Positions 50,086 through 58,251 of a DNA stretch of 64,000 nucleotides are shown piece by piece. The DNA comes from Christensenella intestinihominis. Lineage in GTDB: Bacteria > Bacillota > Clostridia > Christensenellales > Christensenellaceae. Positions within the stretch are counted from its first letter, which is position 1. The number at the start of each line of letters is the position of its first letter. The notes beneath the pieces are model-generated. The model made no database searches. It was not told the DNA's origin and saw nothing but the letters and a program-made list of their open reading frames with translations. Made by a program: the position numbers and the translations under genes. Location: assembly GCF_001678845.1 (NCBI RefSeq), contig NZ_MAIQ01000008.1:1-64000 (forward strand). Reading direction: 5' to 3'.

Positions 50086-51132
50086 ATGGATAAAAAAACA
50101 CAGGCTTATGTAAAACAGACATTGCCGGCGCTCAAGGAGCTGAAAGCGCCCGAGGGGATGCCGCTTGACGAACAGAAACGGATATACCGCCAGATGTGCC
50201 TTATCCGGGAATTTGACTCCCAGGTTAAAACACTGTGGATGAAAAATGAAATTTACGGCCTCGCGCATTCCTATGTGGGCGCGGAAGCAATTGCGGTCGG
50301 CGCGTGTGAAAACCTTACAAAGGACGATTTTATCACCTCGACCCACCGCGGGCATGGACACACCATTGCCAAAGGCGCAAATACCCGCGCAATGATGGCG
50401 GAGCTCCACGGGAAATACGAGGGCCTCAACCGCGGCAAGGGCGGGTCGATGCATATTGCCGACGTTGATATCGGCATGCTCGGCGCGACGGGGATCGTCG
50501 GCAGCGGAATGCCGATTGCAATCGGCAGCGCGATTTCCGCAAAGGTGCTGAAAAACGACCGCGTTACCATTTGCTTCCACGGCGACGGCGGCACGAACCA
50601 GGGCGTATGGCACGAATCCATCAACATGGCGGCCGCGTGGAACCTCCCGGCGATTTTCTTGATTGAAAATAACCAGTATGCAATCGCGACGAAGATCGGC
50701 TGGGTCGCAAAGGAAACGGACCTTTATAAGCGCGCGGTGGGCTATGGAATCGAAGGCGTGCAAATCGACGGATTCAATGTGTTCGACGTATACAACGCGG
50801 TGAAGAAGGCCGTGGAAAAAGCGCGGAGCGGCGGCGGCCCGACGCTCATCGAGGCGCGTTATATCCGCTTGCTCGGCCATTTCGTGGCGGACGACCAGTG
50901 GTACAGGGATTTAAAGGCGGACGAAATATTTTGGGAATACGAGCCCATCAAGCGCATGAAAGAATATTTCATCAGCAATAAACTCCTGAGCGGGAAAGAA
51001 GTGGATGCAATCCGGCAGGATGCAATCGACGAGATTACAGACGCAATTCACTATGCGCAGAACGAATGCACGGAACCGCCGGCAGATACGCTTTATGACG
51101 ATATCTACGCGGACGGCGAGATCATCTACTAA
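50086..51132 (+). CDS. 2-Oxo-acid dehydrogenase E1 alpha subunit (pyruvate/acetoin type)
   Basis: The 348-residue TPP enzyme subunit has the family's GKGGSMHIADVDIGMLGATG block (about residues 119-138) and the TPP/Mg motif CFHGDGGTNQGVWHESINMA...IENNQYA (GDG about 165-167, NN about 193). It decarboxylates a 2-oxo acid and passes the acyl to E2 lipoyl domains, with E1 beta. The acetoin dehydrogenase alpha subunit is the closest well-known type, but no acetoin regulator is present and the gene lies among sugar-acid enzymes. Confidence 0.88.
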   Translation: MDKKTQAYVKQTLPALKELKAPEGMPLDEQKRIYRQMCLIREFDSQVKTLWMKNEIYGLAHSYVGAEAIAVGACENLTKDDFITSTHRGHGHTIAKGANTRAMMAELHGKYEGLNRGKGGSMHIADVDIGMLGATGIVGSGMPIAIGSAISAKVLKNDRVTICFHGDGGTNQGVWHESINMAAAWNLPAIFLIENNQYAIATKIGWVAKETDLYKRAVGYGIEGVQIDGFNVFDVYNAVKKAVEKARSGGGPTLIEARYIRLLGHFVADDQWYRDLKADEIFWEYEPIKRMKEYFISNKLLSGKEVDAIRQDAIDEITDAIHYAQNECTEPPADTLYDDIYADGEIIY

Positions 51133-51150
51133 GGTTGGGAGGAACGAAAT

Positions 51151-52143
51151 ATGGCAGTCATAACCGTAAGACAGGCACTCAATGATGCCTTTAAAGAAGA
51201 AATGAAAATAGACCCCACGATTATTATGATGGGGTGCGACATCGGCGTGCGCGGCGGCCCGTTCGGCATTACGCTCGACCTGATGAACCTGTATGGAAAA
51301 GACCGCGTCATCGATACGCCGATTTCCGAGCCTGCGTTCGTCGGCGCGTGCGTGGGCGCGGCGGCGACGGGCCTCCGCCCGGTCGCGGAGGTCCTGTATT
51401 CGGACTGGATCACCCTTGGCATGGACCAGCTCGTCAATATGGCGGCAAAAATGCGCTATATGTTCGGCGGCAAGGTGCATATGCCCCTCGTGGTGCGCGC
51501 CCCGTTCGGCGCGGGCGGCGGCATCGCGGCTCAGCATTCCCAGTCGTTCGAGGCATGGTTCAACCACGTGCCGGGCTTCAAGGTAGTCGCGCCCATCGAG
51601 CCCTACGACGTAAAGGGCATGATGAAAACAGCGCTCCGGGACGACAACCCGGTCATTTTCTTTGAGCATAAAAGAAGCTACCAGCTCAAGGGGGAAGTCC
51701 CCGAGGGCGAAGAGGGCGAAACCTACACGGTGCCGTTCGGCAAGGCGGCGGTGCGCCGCGAGGGCACGGACGTGACGATTGTCGCCTATTCCATGATGGC
51801 GATCCGCGCGAAAAAAGCGGCGGAAGAGCTTGCGAAGGAGGGCATCTCCTGCGAGGTGATCGACCTGATTTCCCTGCTGCCCCTCGACTACGAAACGGTC
51901 ATGAACTCCGTCGGGAAAACCAGCCGCGTCGTTGTCTGCCAGGAGGCGAACCTCCGCGGCGGTATGGCGGGCGATATTGTTTCCGAAATTATCGACCGGG
52001 GCTTTGACCTCCTTGACGCGCCTCCGGTGCGCGTGGGCGCGCTGAATGTTCCGATGCCGTACAACAAGGGCCTTGAAGATTTGTGCATCCCGGACGAGCA
52101 GAAAATCAAGGATGCGGTATATAAGGTTCTCGACAACAAATAA
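51151..52143 (+). CDS. 2-Oxo-acid dehydrogenase E1 beta subunit
   Basis: The 330-residue E1 beta has VITVRQALNDAFKEEM at the start, DTPISEPAFVGACVGAAATGLRP (about residues 53-75), VVRAPFGAGGGIAAQHSQSFEAWF and the C-terminal transketolase-C part EVIDLISLLPLDYETV. It completes the TPP active site with E1 alpha. GGGAGGAACG precedes the ATG. Together with 50086, 52159 and 53686 it gives a complete complex within one operon. Confidence 0.9.
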   Translation: MAVITVRQALNDAFKEEMKIDPTIIMMGCDIGVRGGPFGITLDLMNLYGKDRVIDTPISEPAFVGACVGAAATGLRPVAEVLYSDWITLGMDQLVNMAAKMRYMFGGKVHMPLVVRAPFGAGGGIAAQHSQSFEAWFNHVPGFKVVAPIEPYDVKGMMKTALRDDNPVIFFEHKRSYQLKGEVPEGEEGETYTVPFGKAAVRREGTDVTIVAYSMMAIRAKKAAEELAKEGISCEVIDLISLLPLDYETVMNSVGKTSRVVVCQEANLRGGMAGDIVSEIIDRGFDLLDAPPVRVGALNVPMPYNKGLEDLCIPDEQKIKDAVYKVLDNK

Positions 52144-52158
52144 ACAGAGGGTAGGATT

Positions 52159-53673
52159 ATGGCAAGAAAAATGGCTTTGCCTAAAATAGGCGTAAATATG
52201 ACGGAGGCCGTTATCGCGAAGTGGCTCGTAGGGCCGGGCGACAAGGTAAACGAGGGCGACCCGATCATAGAGGCGGAGACGGACAAGTCGACGCAGGAAA
52301 TCTATGCGACGGAGAGCGGAATCGTCGCGAAGCTCCTCGCAGATGAGGGCGAAACGGTGCAGTGCTATTCGGACATCATGGTATTGGTGGACGAAGGCGA
52401 AGAATACCACGGGGAAGCGGCGGAAAAGCCGGAGCAGGCGGGGCAGCCCGCCGCGCCCGGGGCGGGCATACGCAGGATGCAGCTTCCTAAAATAGGCGTG
52501 AACATGACGGAAGCCGTTATCGCAAAATGGCTCGTGGGGCCGGGCGACAAGGTAAACGAGGGCGATCCGATCATAGAGGCGGAGACGGACAAGTCGACGC
52601 AGGAAATCTATGCGACGGAGAGCGGAATCGTCGCGAAGCTCCTCGCAGATGAGGGCGAAACGGTGCAGTGCTATTCGGATATTATGGTTCTCACGGACGA
52701 GGGCGTGGAATACGACGAAGCGGAAGACGCCGCCCCCGCAGAAACGGAAGGGCCAAAGGCGCGGGAAGCGACTCCTCCTGAAACTCCTGCGCCGGTCCGG
52801 CCCGCGGTTCCGGCTGCCGTGCCGGGGACGCGCGTGAGGATTTCGCCCCTCGCAAAAAAGATTGCGAAGGAAAACGGGATCGATTTTCGTCTGGTTCCAC
52901 CGGCGGTGCCGGGCGGACGCATCGTAAAGGCGGACGTCCTGCGTTTCCTGCAAAACGGCGGCCCGGCGGTCCCCACAGCGGCATATGAGGACGCGGCGCT
53001 GCCGAACATCCGCAAGGTGATTGCGAAGTCCATGCATGCGTCCCTCTCCGAAATGGCGCAGCTGACGCACTCCTTCTCCTTCGACGCGACACAGGTTATG
53101 GCGTACCGCAAAATCGTCAAGGAAAACGCGGAGAAGCTCGGCCTTGCGAATATTACCTTCAACGATATTATCCTCTTCGCGGTTTCGCGCGTAATCCTGA
53201 ACCATAGGGACCTCAACGCGCATTTCCTCGGGGATAAGATGCGGTATTTCACGGACGTGAACCTCGGCATGGCGGTGGATACGCCGCGGGGGCTCCTCGT
53301 CCCGACGATTTTCGGGGCGAACAAAATGTCGCTCAACGAAATCGCGGTTGCGGCGAAGGACCTTGCGAAACAGGCGCAGGAAGGAACGATCTCCCCGGAC
53401 CTGTTGTCGGGCGCGTCCTTTACGGTCTCGAACCTGGGAACGTTCGGGGTAGAACACTTCACGCCGGTGATAAACCCGCCGCAGACGGGCATCCTCGGTG
53501 TAAACAACATCCAGACGAAGCTGAAGATGGTGGACGGGGAAGCGGTTCCGTACCAGGCGATGGGAATATCGTTGACGTATGACCACAGGGCGCTCGACGG
53601 CGCGCCGGCGTCGCGTTTCGCGCAGGAGCTGTGCAGGACGCTGGAAAACTTCATGGCGCTTTTGGCCAGGTAA
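52159..53673 (+). CDS. Dihydrolipoamide acyltransferase (E2) with two lipoyl domains
   Basis: The 504-residue E2 has two lipoyl domains (about residues 1-78 and 108-182), each with the target Lys in ETDKSTQEIY. The domains are separated by 102 codons, and 113 bases (52261-52373 and 52567-52679) are identical. An Ala/Pro linker, a peripheral subunit-binding domain (RISPLAKKIAKENGIDF...RIVKADVLRFLQ, about 227-262) and a catalytic core ending YDHRALDGAPASRFAQEL (His/Asp) follow. It accepts the acyl from E1 and forms acyl-CoA. Confidence 0.9.
   Translation: MARKMALPKIGVNMTEAVIAKWLVGPGDKVNEGDPIIEAETDKSTQEIYATESGIVAKLLADEGETVQCYSDIMVLVDEGEEYHGEAAEKPEQAGQPAAPGAGIRRMQLPKIGVNMTEAVIAKWLVGPGDKVNEGDPIIEAETDKSTQEIYATESGIVAKLLADEGETVQCYSDIMVLTDEGVEYDEAEDAAPAETEGPKAREATPPETPAPVRPAVPAAVPGTRVRISPLAKKIAKENGIDFRLVPPAVPGGRIVKADVLRFLQNGGPAVPTAAYEDAALPNIRKVIAKSMHASLSEMAQLTHSFSFDATQVMAYRKIVKENAEKLGLANITFNDIILFAVSRVILNHRDLNAHFLGDKMRYFTDVNLGMAVDTPRGLLVPTIFGANKMSLNEIAVAAKDLAKQAQEGTISPDLLSGASFTVSNLGTFGVEHFTPVINPPQTGILGVNNIQTKLKMVDGEAVPYQAMGISLTYDHRALDGAPASRFAQELCRTLENFMALLAR
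52261..52679 (+). repeat. Direct repeat within E2 gene (lipoyl domains)
   Basis: Positions 52261-52373 are identical to 52567-52679 (offset 306 bases, in frame). Flanking parts of the domains differ at synonymous positions. This is an internal duplication, probably kept alike by recombination. Confidence 0.88.
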
Positions 53674-53685
53674 GGGGTGCTGATG

Positions 53686-55071
53686 ATGGCAAGCTATGAC
53701 GTAATCGTAATCGGCGGCGGCCCGAGCGGCTATGTGGCCGCGATCAAAGCGGCGCTCGGCGGCAGAAAAACGGCGCTGGTAGAGAAGGAGCACCTCGGGG
53801 GCGTGTGCCTGAACTGGGGCTGTATTCCCACAAAGTCCCTGCTGCGGAATGCCGAAATTGTGCGCGGCCTTTCCGAAGGGGAGCGGTTCGGGTTTTCTGT
53901 CGGGGAAATCAAGGCGGACTATGCGGCCGCGCAGAAACGCAGCCGTGAGGTCAGCGCGCGGCTTGTCCGCGGTATCGAATACCTGATGAAAAAAAATAAA
54001 ATTACGGTATACAAAGAAAGCGCGCGCTTTACGGGCGCAAAGGAACTTACGCTTGCTCCCTCGGGCGGAAAGCTCGCCGCAGAAAATATTATCATTGCGA
54101 CGGGCAGCAAGCCGTTCGCGCTGCCCATGCTGGATTATTCGCTCGATAACGTGCTCGATTCCAAAAAAGCGTTGCAGATGACGCGAATCCCGAAAAGTAT
54201 TATAATTATAGGCGCGGGGGCGATTGGCATGGAGTTTGCAACGGTGTTCCGTTCCTATGGGGCGGAAGTGCACATCGTGGAAATGCTGCCCCGCGTACTG
54301 CCGAATGAAGACGCGGAGGTTTCCGTGCTCGTCGAAAAGGAATTCAGGAAAAGGGGCTTTGACGTACACACCGGGACAAGGCTCACCGGCGCCGCCAACG
54401 ATGGAAAAACGGTCAAAGCGCAATTTGAAAAGGACGGGAAACCGTTTGCCATAGAGGGTGAATGCATCCTCGCGGCAACGGGCGTGCGGCCGAATACGGA
54501 AGAGCTCAGCTTAAAAAGCTTTGGCATCAAAACGGACCGGCGCGGCTGCATTGAAGTGGACGCGGATATGCGCACCAGCGTCCCCGGCGTATATGCCATT
54601 GGCGACGTAACGGGCAGGCTGGCCCTCGCCCATACGGCGAGCGCGCAGGGAATGCGTGCGGTAAGCCATATTTGCGGCGAACCTGCCGAACCGCTCAATT
54701 ACAATAATATCCCCAAATGCACCTATGCCGTGCCCGAGGTGGCAAGCGCGGGGCTCACGGAGGCGAAAGCAAGGGAAGAGGGCTACGACGTAGGCGCGGC
54801 GGTGTTCCCGCTTTCCGCCAATGGGAAGGCAATTTCCTATGGCGACGATACAGGCTTTGTGAAGCTGGTCTATGATAAAAAATACGGCCAGCTCCTGGGG
54901 ATGCACATGGCGGGCGTCCACGTTACGGAAATGATATGGGGAGCCGTCGGCTACCTTGGCATGGAAATGACGGTCGAAGAAATGGCGGGGGTGGTACATC
55001 CCCATCCAACAGTCAGTGAAGCCATTATGGAGGCGGCGCACATGGCGAATGGACAGCCCATTCATATTTGA
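53686..55071 (+). CDS. lpdA: Dihydrolipoyl dehydrogenase (E3)
   Basis: A 461-residue pyridine nucleotide-disulfide oxidoreductase: VIVIGGGPSGYVAAIKAA (FAD, about residues 6-23), redox pair GGVCLNWGCIPTKSL (Cys about 39 and 44), NAD motif IIIGAGAIGMEFATVF (about 172-187), and C-terminal HPHPTVSEAIMEAAHMA with the catalytic His-Glu. It reoxidises E2 lipoyl groups. No lipoyl domain is fused. I use ATG 53686; an adjacent ATG at 53683 is equally possible. It ends in a strong hairpin at 55094. Confidence 0.93.
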   Translation: MASYDVIVIGGGPSGYVAAIKAALGGRKTALVEKEHLGGVCLNWGCIPTKSLLRNAEIVRGLSEGERFGFSVGEIKADYAAAQKRSREVSARLVRGIEYLMKKNKITVYKESARFTGAKELTLAPSGGKLAAENIIIATGSKPFALPMLDYSLDNVLDSKKALQMTRIPKSIIIIGAGAIGMEFATVFRSYGAEVHIVEMLPRVLPNEDAEVSVLVEKEFRKRGFDVHTGTRLTGAANDGKTVKAQFEKDGKPFAIEGECILAATGVRPNTEELSLKSFGIKTDRRGCIEVDADMRTSVPGVYAIGDVTGRLALAHTASAQGMRAVSHICGEPAEPLNYNNIPKCTYAVPEVASAGLTEAKAREEGYDVGAAVFPLSANGKAISYGDDTGFVKLVYDKKYGQLLGMHMAGVHVTEMIWGAVGYLGMEMTVEEMAGVVHPHPTVSEAIMEAAHMANGQPIHI

Positions 55072-55093
55072 TCGGCCACTGAATAATCCTCAT

Positions 55094-55129
55094 GCGCTGT
55101 CGCTGTTCCCGGGGGAACAGCGACAGTGC
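55094..55129 (+). other. Long hairpin after E3 gene
   Basis: GCGCTGTCGCTGTTCCC and GGGAACAGCGACAGTGC pair over 17 bases with one mismatch around a two-base centre. There is no T-tract. It may reduce read-through or protect the upstream mRNA. Confidence 0.7.
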
Positions 55130-55153
55130 CATATATGGGAAAGGCGGAATAAA

Positions 55154-55300
55154 ATGGAACGAAAACCGGAATGCAGTGAAATTTGCCCGGTATGCGGGTT
55201 TCGGCTGGTATTTGAAGAGGGCATATGTTATTGCCCGTGCGAATACTGCGGGTATAAATGCGACAAATGCAAGAAGGAAGAGGAAGAAAAGCAACAATAA
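55154..55300 (+). CDS. Small Cys-rich zinc-ribbon-like protein
   Basis: The 48-residue protein has CPVCGFRL (CxxC), then CYCPCEYCGYKCDKC, with nine Cys in all, enough for one or two zinc sites. Reading frames further upstream exist but lie in the hairpin and lpdA. It starts at ATG 55154 with GGCGGA upstream. Function unknown; a zinc-binding adaptor or rubredoxin-like protein is possible. Confidence 0.55.
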   Translation: MERKPECSEICPVCGFRLVFEEGICYCPCEYCGYKCDKCKKEEEEKQQ

Positions 55301-55319
55301 AGGATAAGGAGGTGGCAAA

Positions 55320-56180
55320 ATGGCATATCGGTATGCATGCGCGGATTTCACGTTTCCTTTGCTTCCCCACGGGGATGTATTGAAACTGATTGGGATGATG
55401 GGGTTTGACGGGGTCGACGTGGGATTGTTTGAAGAACGTTCACACCTGCGGCCCTCCGGGGAATTTTGCGCCCCGGCGTCAAGCGGCGCGGAGCTTAAAA
55501 AAAAGGCAGGCGACGCGGGAATTGTGGTGGCGGACGCTTTCCTGCAAAGCGCGTTTGATTTTTCAGTGCGCGCGGCGAACCATCCCTCAAAAGCGATACG
55601 GGAAGAGGAACGAATCCGGTTCCGCAAGCTGATGGAGTATGCGTCCGCGGCGGGAAGCGGGCACATTACATGCCTGCCCGGCGTGGCGTTTGAAGGAGAG
55701 GCATATGAAACCTCCTATGGCCGCGCGTTGGAAGAATTGGCATGGCGTGTGGAACAGGCCAGGGAAGCGGGATTGGTGTTTGCGGTGGAAGCGCATTTGG
55801 GTTCGATTGCGGATACGCCGGACAGGGCCGGACAGCTTGTAGCCGATGTGCCGGGGCTGACCCTGACGCTGGATTACACCCATTTTACCAGGATTGGCAT
55901 CGCGGATGAGGAGATTGCGCCGCTGATAAAATATGCCTCGCATTTCCATGCGCGCGGCGCGGCGGAAGGAAGACTGCAAACGGTGGTTTCCGAAAACGCA
56001 ATCAATTACGACGCAGTGGTTGCGGAAATGGTCAAAACCGGATATCATGGATTTGTCGGGGTCGAATATACCTGGCAGGAATGGGAAGGCTGTAACAAAA
56101 CGGATAATGTTTCGGAGAGCATCCTGCTCATGAGGCAATTGAAGGATGCCGAGCGCAAAGCGCAGGGAATGGAAGAATGA
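55320..56180 (+). CDS. Hydroxypyruvate-isomerase-like TIM-barrel protein
   Basis: The 286-residue protein belongs to the xylose-isomerase-like TIM-barrel superfamily with candidate metal ligands in FAVEAHLGS (Glu about 157), LTLDYTHFTR (Asp about 183), SHFHARGAAEG (His about 211) and GVEYTWQEW (Glu about 243). Between tartronate-semialdehyde reductase and glycerate kinase, a hydroxypyruvate or related ketose isomerase is the simplest guess, but sequence alone supports only isomerase/epimerase. GGATAAGGAGGTGG precedes the ATG, and its end overlaps glycerate kinase by four bases. Confidence 0.75.
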   Translation: MAYRYACADFTFPLLPHGDVLKLIGMMGFDGVDVGLFEERSHLRPSGEFCAPASSGAELKKKAGDAGIVVADAFLQSAFDFSVRAANHPSKAIREEERIRFRKLMEYASAAGSGHITCLPGVAFEGEAYETSYGRALEELAWRVEQAREAGLVFAVEAHLGSIADTPDRAGQLVADVPGLTLTLDYTHFTRIGIADEEIAPLIKYASHFHARGAAEGRLQTVVSENAINYDAVVAEMVKTGYHGFVGVEYTWQEWEGCNKTDNVSESILLMRQLKDAERKAQGMEE

Positions 56181-57301
56181 AAATTGTAATTGCCCCGGAT
56201 TCTTTTAAAGGAACCATAACGTCAGGAGAGATATGCGATATTGTCGCGAAGGCGGTTATGCGCTATTTTCCGGAGGCGGACGTCGTAAAAATACCCGTTT
56301 CCGACGGCGGTGAAGGCATGGTGGATGCGCTGCTCGAAGGCGCGGGCGGCGAACGGGTAACGCTCGAAGTAACCGGGCCGGACTTTACCGTCGAACGGGC
56401 GGTCTATGGAATCCTGCCGGATGGCACGGCCGTGATCGAGATGGCCGAGGCCAGCGGGATTATGCTGGCGAAAATCCCCAGGCGGCCGATGGACGCGACC
56501 TCCCGCGGGACGGGACAAATGATCCGCGACGCGGCAAAGCGCGGATGCCGAAAGATAATCCTGGGAATCGGCGGCAGCGCGACAATGGACGCGGGGCTTG
56601 GGATGGCCGCGGCGATGGGCGTCCGGTTCCTGGACGGCAGCGGAGGGGAAGTGGAACCGACCGCGCGGGGGCTTGGCAAAATCGCACGCATCGACGCATC
56701 GGAAATCCCACAGGAGCTGCACGAGGCCGAGATACTGATTGCGAGCGATGTGAAGAACCCGGCGTGCGGGGAAATGGGCTCGGCCCATGTGTTTGGGAAA
56801 CAAAAGGGAGCGTCGCAGCAGGACATCATGGAAATCGACGGATGGATCGGCCGGTTTTGCGGGCTGGTCCGCGAGGCGACGGGCAAAGACCTGCTCCATA
56901 CGCCCGGAACGGGCGCGGCGGGCGGAATGGCGATTCCATTGCTCGCGTTTTTCGGGGCGAATATCGTGCCGGGAATCGACCTTGTCCTGGATGCGGCCGG
57001 TTTTGATGAAAAAATCTGCGGAGCGAACATGATTATTACCGGCGAGGGAATGCTGGACGGACAAAGCATGGAAGGAAAGGTGCCCGTCGGGGTCGCCCGG
57101 CGTGCAAAAAAAGAAGGGATTCCGGTCGTTGCGCTGGTGGGGGATATCGGGCCTGGTTATGCGCGTGCATACGGGGAAGGAATTACGGCGATTTTTTCCA
57201 CCAATAAAGCGGCGGTGCCCTTTGAGATTGCGAAGCGGACGAGCAAGGAAGACCTTGCGCTGCTTGCGGAATCGTTGTTTTCTTTCAAGGCAATCCGGTA
57301 G
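56177..57301 (+). CDS. Glycerate kinase, type I
   Basis: The 374-residue protein matches the GarK/GlxK family: MKIVIAPDSFKGTITSGEICD at the start, KIPVSDGGEGMVDALLEG (about residues 37-54), ILGIGGSATMDAGLGMAAAMG (about 127-147) and TPGTGAAGGMAIPLLAFFG. Class I enzymes phosphorylate D-glycerate, usually to 2-phosphoglycerate. With the reductase it makes a complete tartronate semialdehyde-to-glycolysis path. It shares ATGA with the isomerase gene. Confidence 0.93.
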   Translation: MKIVIAPDSFKGTITSGEICDIVAKAVMRYFPEADVVKIPVSDGGEGMVDALLEGAGGERVTLEVTGPDFTVERAVYGILPDGTAVIEMAEASGIMLAKIPRRPMDATSRGTGQMIRDAAKRGCRKIILGIGGSATMDAGLGMAAAMGVRFLDGSGGEVEPTARGLGKIARIDASEIPQELHEAEILIASDVKNPACGEMGSAHVFGKQKGASQQDIMEIDGWIGRFCGLVREATGKDLLHTPGTGAAGGMAIPLLAFFGANIVPGIDLVLDAAGFDEKICGANMIITGEGMLDGQSMEGKVPVGVARRAKKEGIPVVALVGDIGPGYARAYGEGITAIFSTNKAAVPFEIAKRTSKEDLALLAESLFSFKAIR

Positions 57302-57330
57302 GGACGGCCGGTAAACAGGAGGAATTCGTA

Positions 57331-58083
57331 TTGAAATTAGCGAGAATAAAAACAGAAAAGGGAGTTTTTTATGCGGAGGTACGGGGCGAAAAAGCCCTGC
57401 TGCTGCGCGAAGCCCCCTATGAAAAAATAGAATACAGCGGCGAAGAACTGCCGCTTGCGCAATGCACGCTGGCAGTGCCCAGCGAACCCGGGAACATTGT
57501 GGCGGTAGGCCTCAATTACCGGAGCCATGCCGAGGAAATCAAAATGGAGCTGAGGGAGGAACCGCTGATTTTTTCCAAATGGATCAGCTCGATCCTCGAC
57601 CCGGAAGGGACGATTATTAAACCGGACGTCTGCAAACAGCTGGATTACGAGGCAGAGCTGGCTTTTGTCGTGAAAAGGAAATGCAGGAAAATCAGGCGCG
57701 GGGATGCGGCGGACTATATTCTTGGCTATACCTGCCTGAACGATGTGACGGCGCGCGACCTGCAGGTGCCGGGCGATCAATGGGCGCGGTGTAAGGGCTT
57801 TGATACCTTCTGCCCGTTCGGGCCGTGGGTCGAAACGGAATTCGACCCGGAAAATGCGCATATCCGGGCAATCCTCAACGGGAAGGTCGTGCAGGACGGG
57901 AACACAAAGGATTTTATTTTCAATGTGTACGAGCTGCTGGAATATATCAGCGGATTCATGACGCTGTACCCGGGGGACGTTGTGACCACCGGGACGACGG
58001 GGGGCATTGGCCCGATGGAGCCGGGAGACGAGATATGCGTCGCGATAGACGGAATCGGAACGCTGAAAAACCGTATCGGGTAA
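57331..58083 (+). CDS. FAH-family hydrolase/decarboxylase
   Basis: The 250-residue fumarylacetoacetate-hydrolase-fold protein starts at TTG (AGGAGG eight bases before). It has the metal ligands in QLDYEAELAFVV (Glu-x-Glu) and LNDVTARDLQ (Asp), plus GFDTFCPFGPWV and TTGTTGGIGPMEPGD near the end. Relatives hydrolyse C-C bonds in acylpyruvates, such as 2,4-diketo-3-deoxy sugar acids to pyruvate plus a hydroxyacid. That reaction would fit a sugar-acid pathway, but the substrate is unknown. Last gene of the operon. Confidence 0.87.
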   Translation: MKLARIKTEKGVFYAEVRGEKALLLREAPYEKIEYSGEELPLAQCTLAVPSEPGNIVAVGLNYRSHAEEIKMELREEPLIFSKWISSILDPEGTIIKPDVCKQLDYEAELAFVVKRKCRKIRRGDAADYILGYTCLNDVTARDLQVPGDQWARCKGFDTFCPFGPWVETEFDPENAHIRAILNGKVVQDGNTKDFIFNVYELLEYISGFMTLYPGDVVTTGTTGGIGPMEPGDEICVAIDGIGTLKNRIG

Positions 58084-58164
58084 GAAAAGGGCGCAGGACG
58101 TGTGCCGTATGGAAAAAGGATGGACAGCCGGGTTCAAAATCCGGGCATACGGCAGGATTACGAA

Positions 58165-58198
58165 ATAAAAACACCGCGAAACTTCGCGGTGTTTTTTG
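58165..58198 (+). terminator. Terminator of catabolic operon
   Basis: AAAACACCGCGA-AACT-TCGCGGTGTTTT, then TTTG. Confidence 0.87.
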
Positions 58199-58251
58199 TC
58201 CGTTGCCGTCCATTGGTTTTTCCGGAAAGCATTCCGGGCGCGTTTGCACGC

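Noticed and set aside
49096-50880. Open frame of 594 codons on the minus strand
   Set aside because: Antisense shadow of garR and E1 alpha; low-complexity His/Arg-rich translation.
50911-54423. Very long open frame on the minus strand opposite the E1/E2/E3 genes
   Set aside because: It mirrors the codon periodicity of GC-rich genes on the plus strand; it has no family similarity, no ribosome site and runs through four well-identified genes.
50086-55071. Acetoin dehydrogenase operon
   Set aside because: The E1 subunits are similar to that type, but no AcoR-like activator or AcoX/AcoL-type neighbours are found and the surrounding genes are for sugar-acid metabolism; kept only as an alternative.
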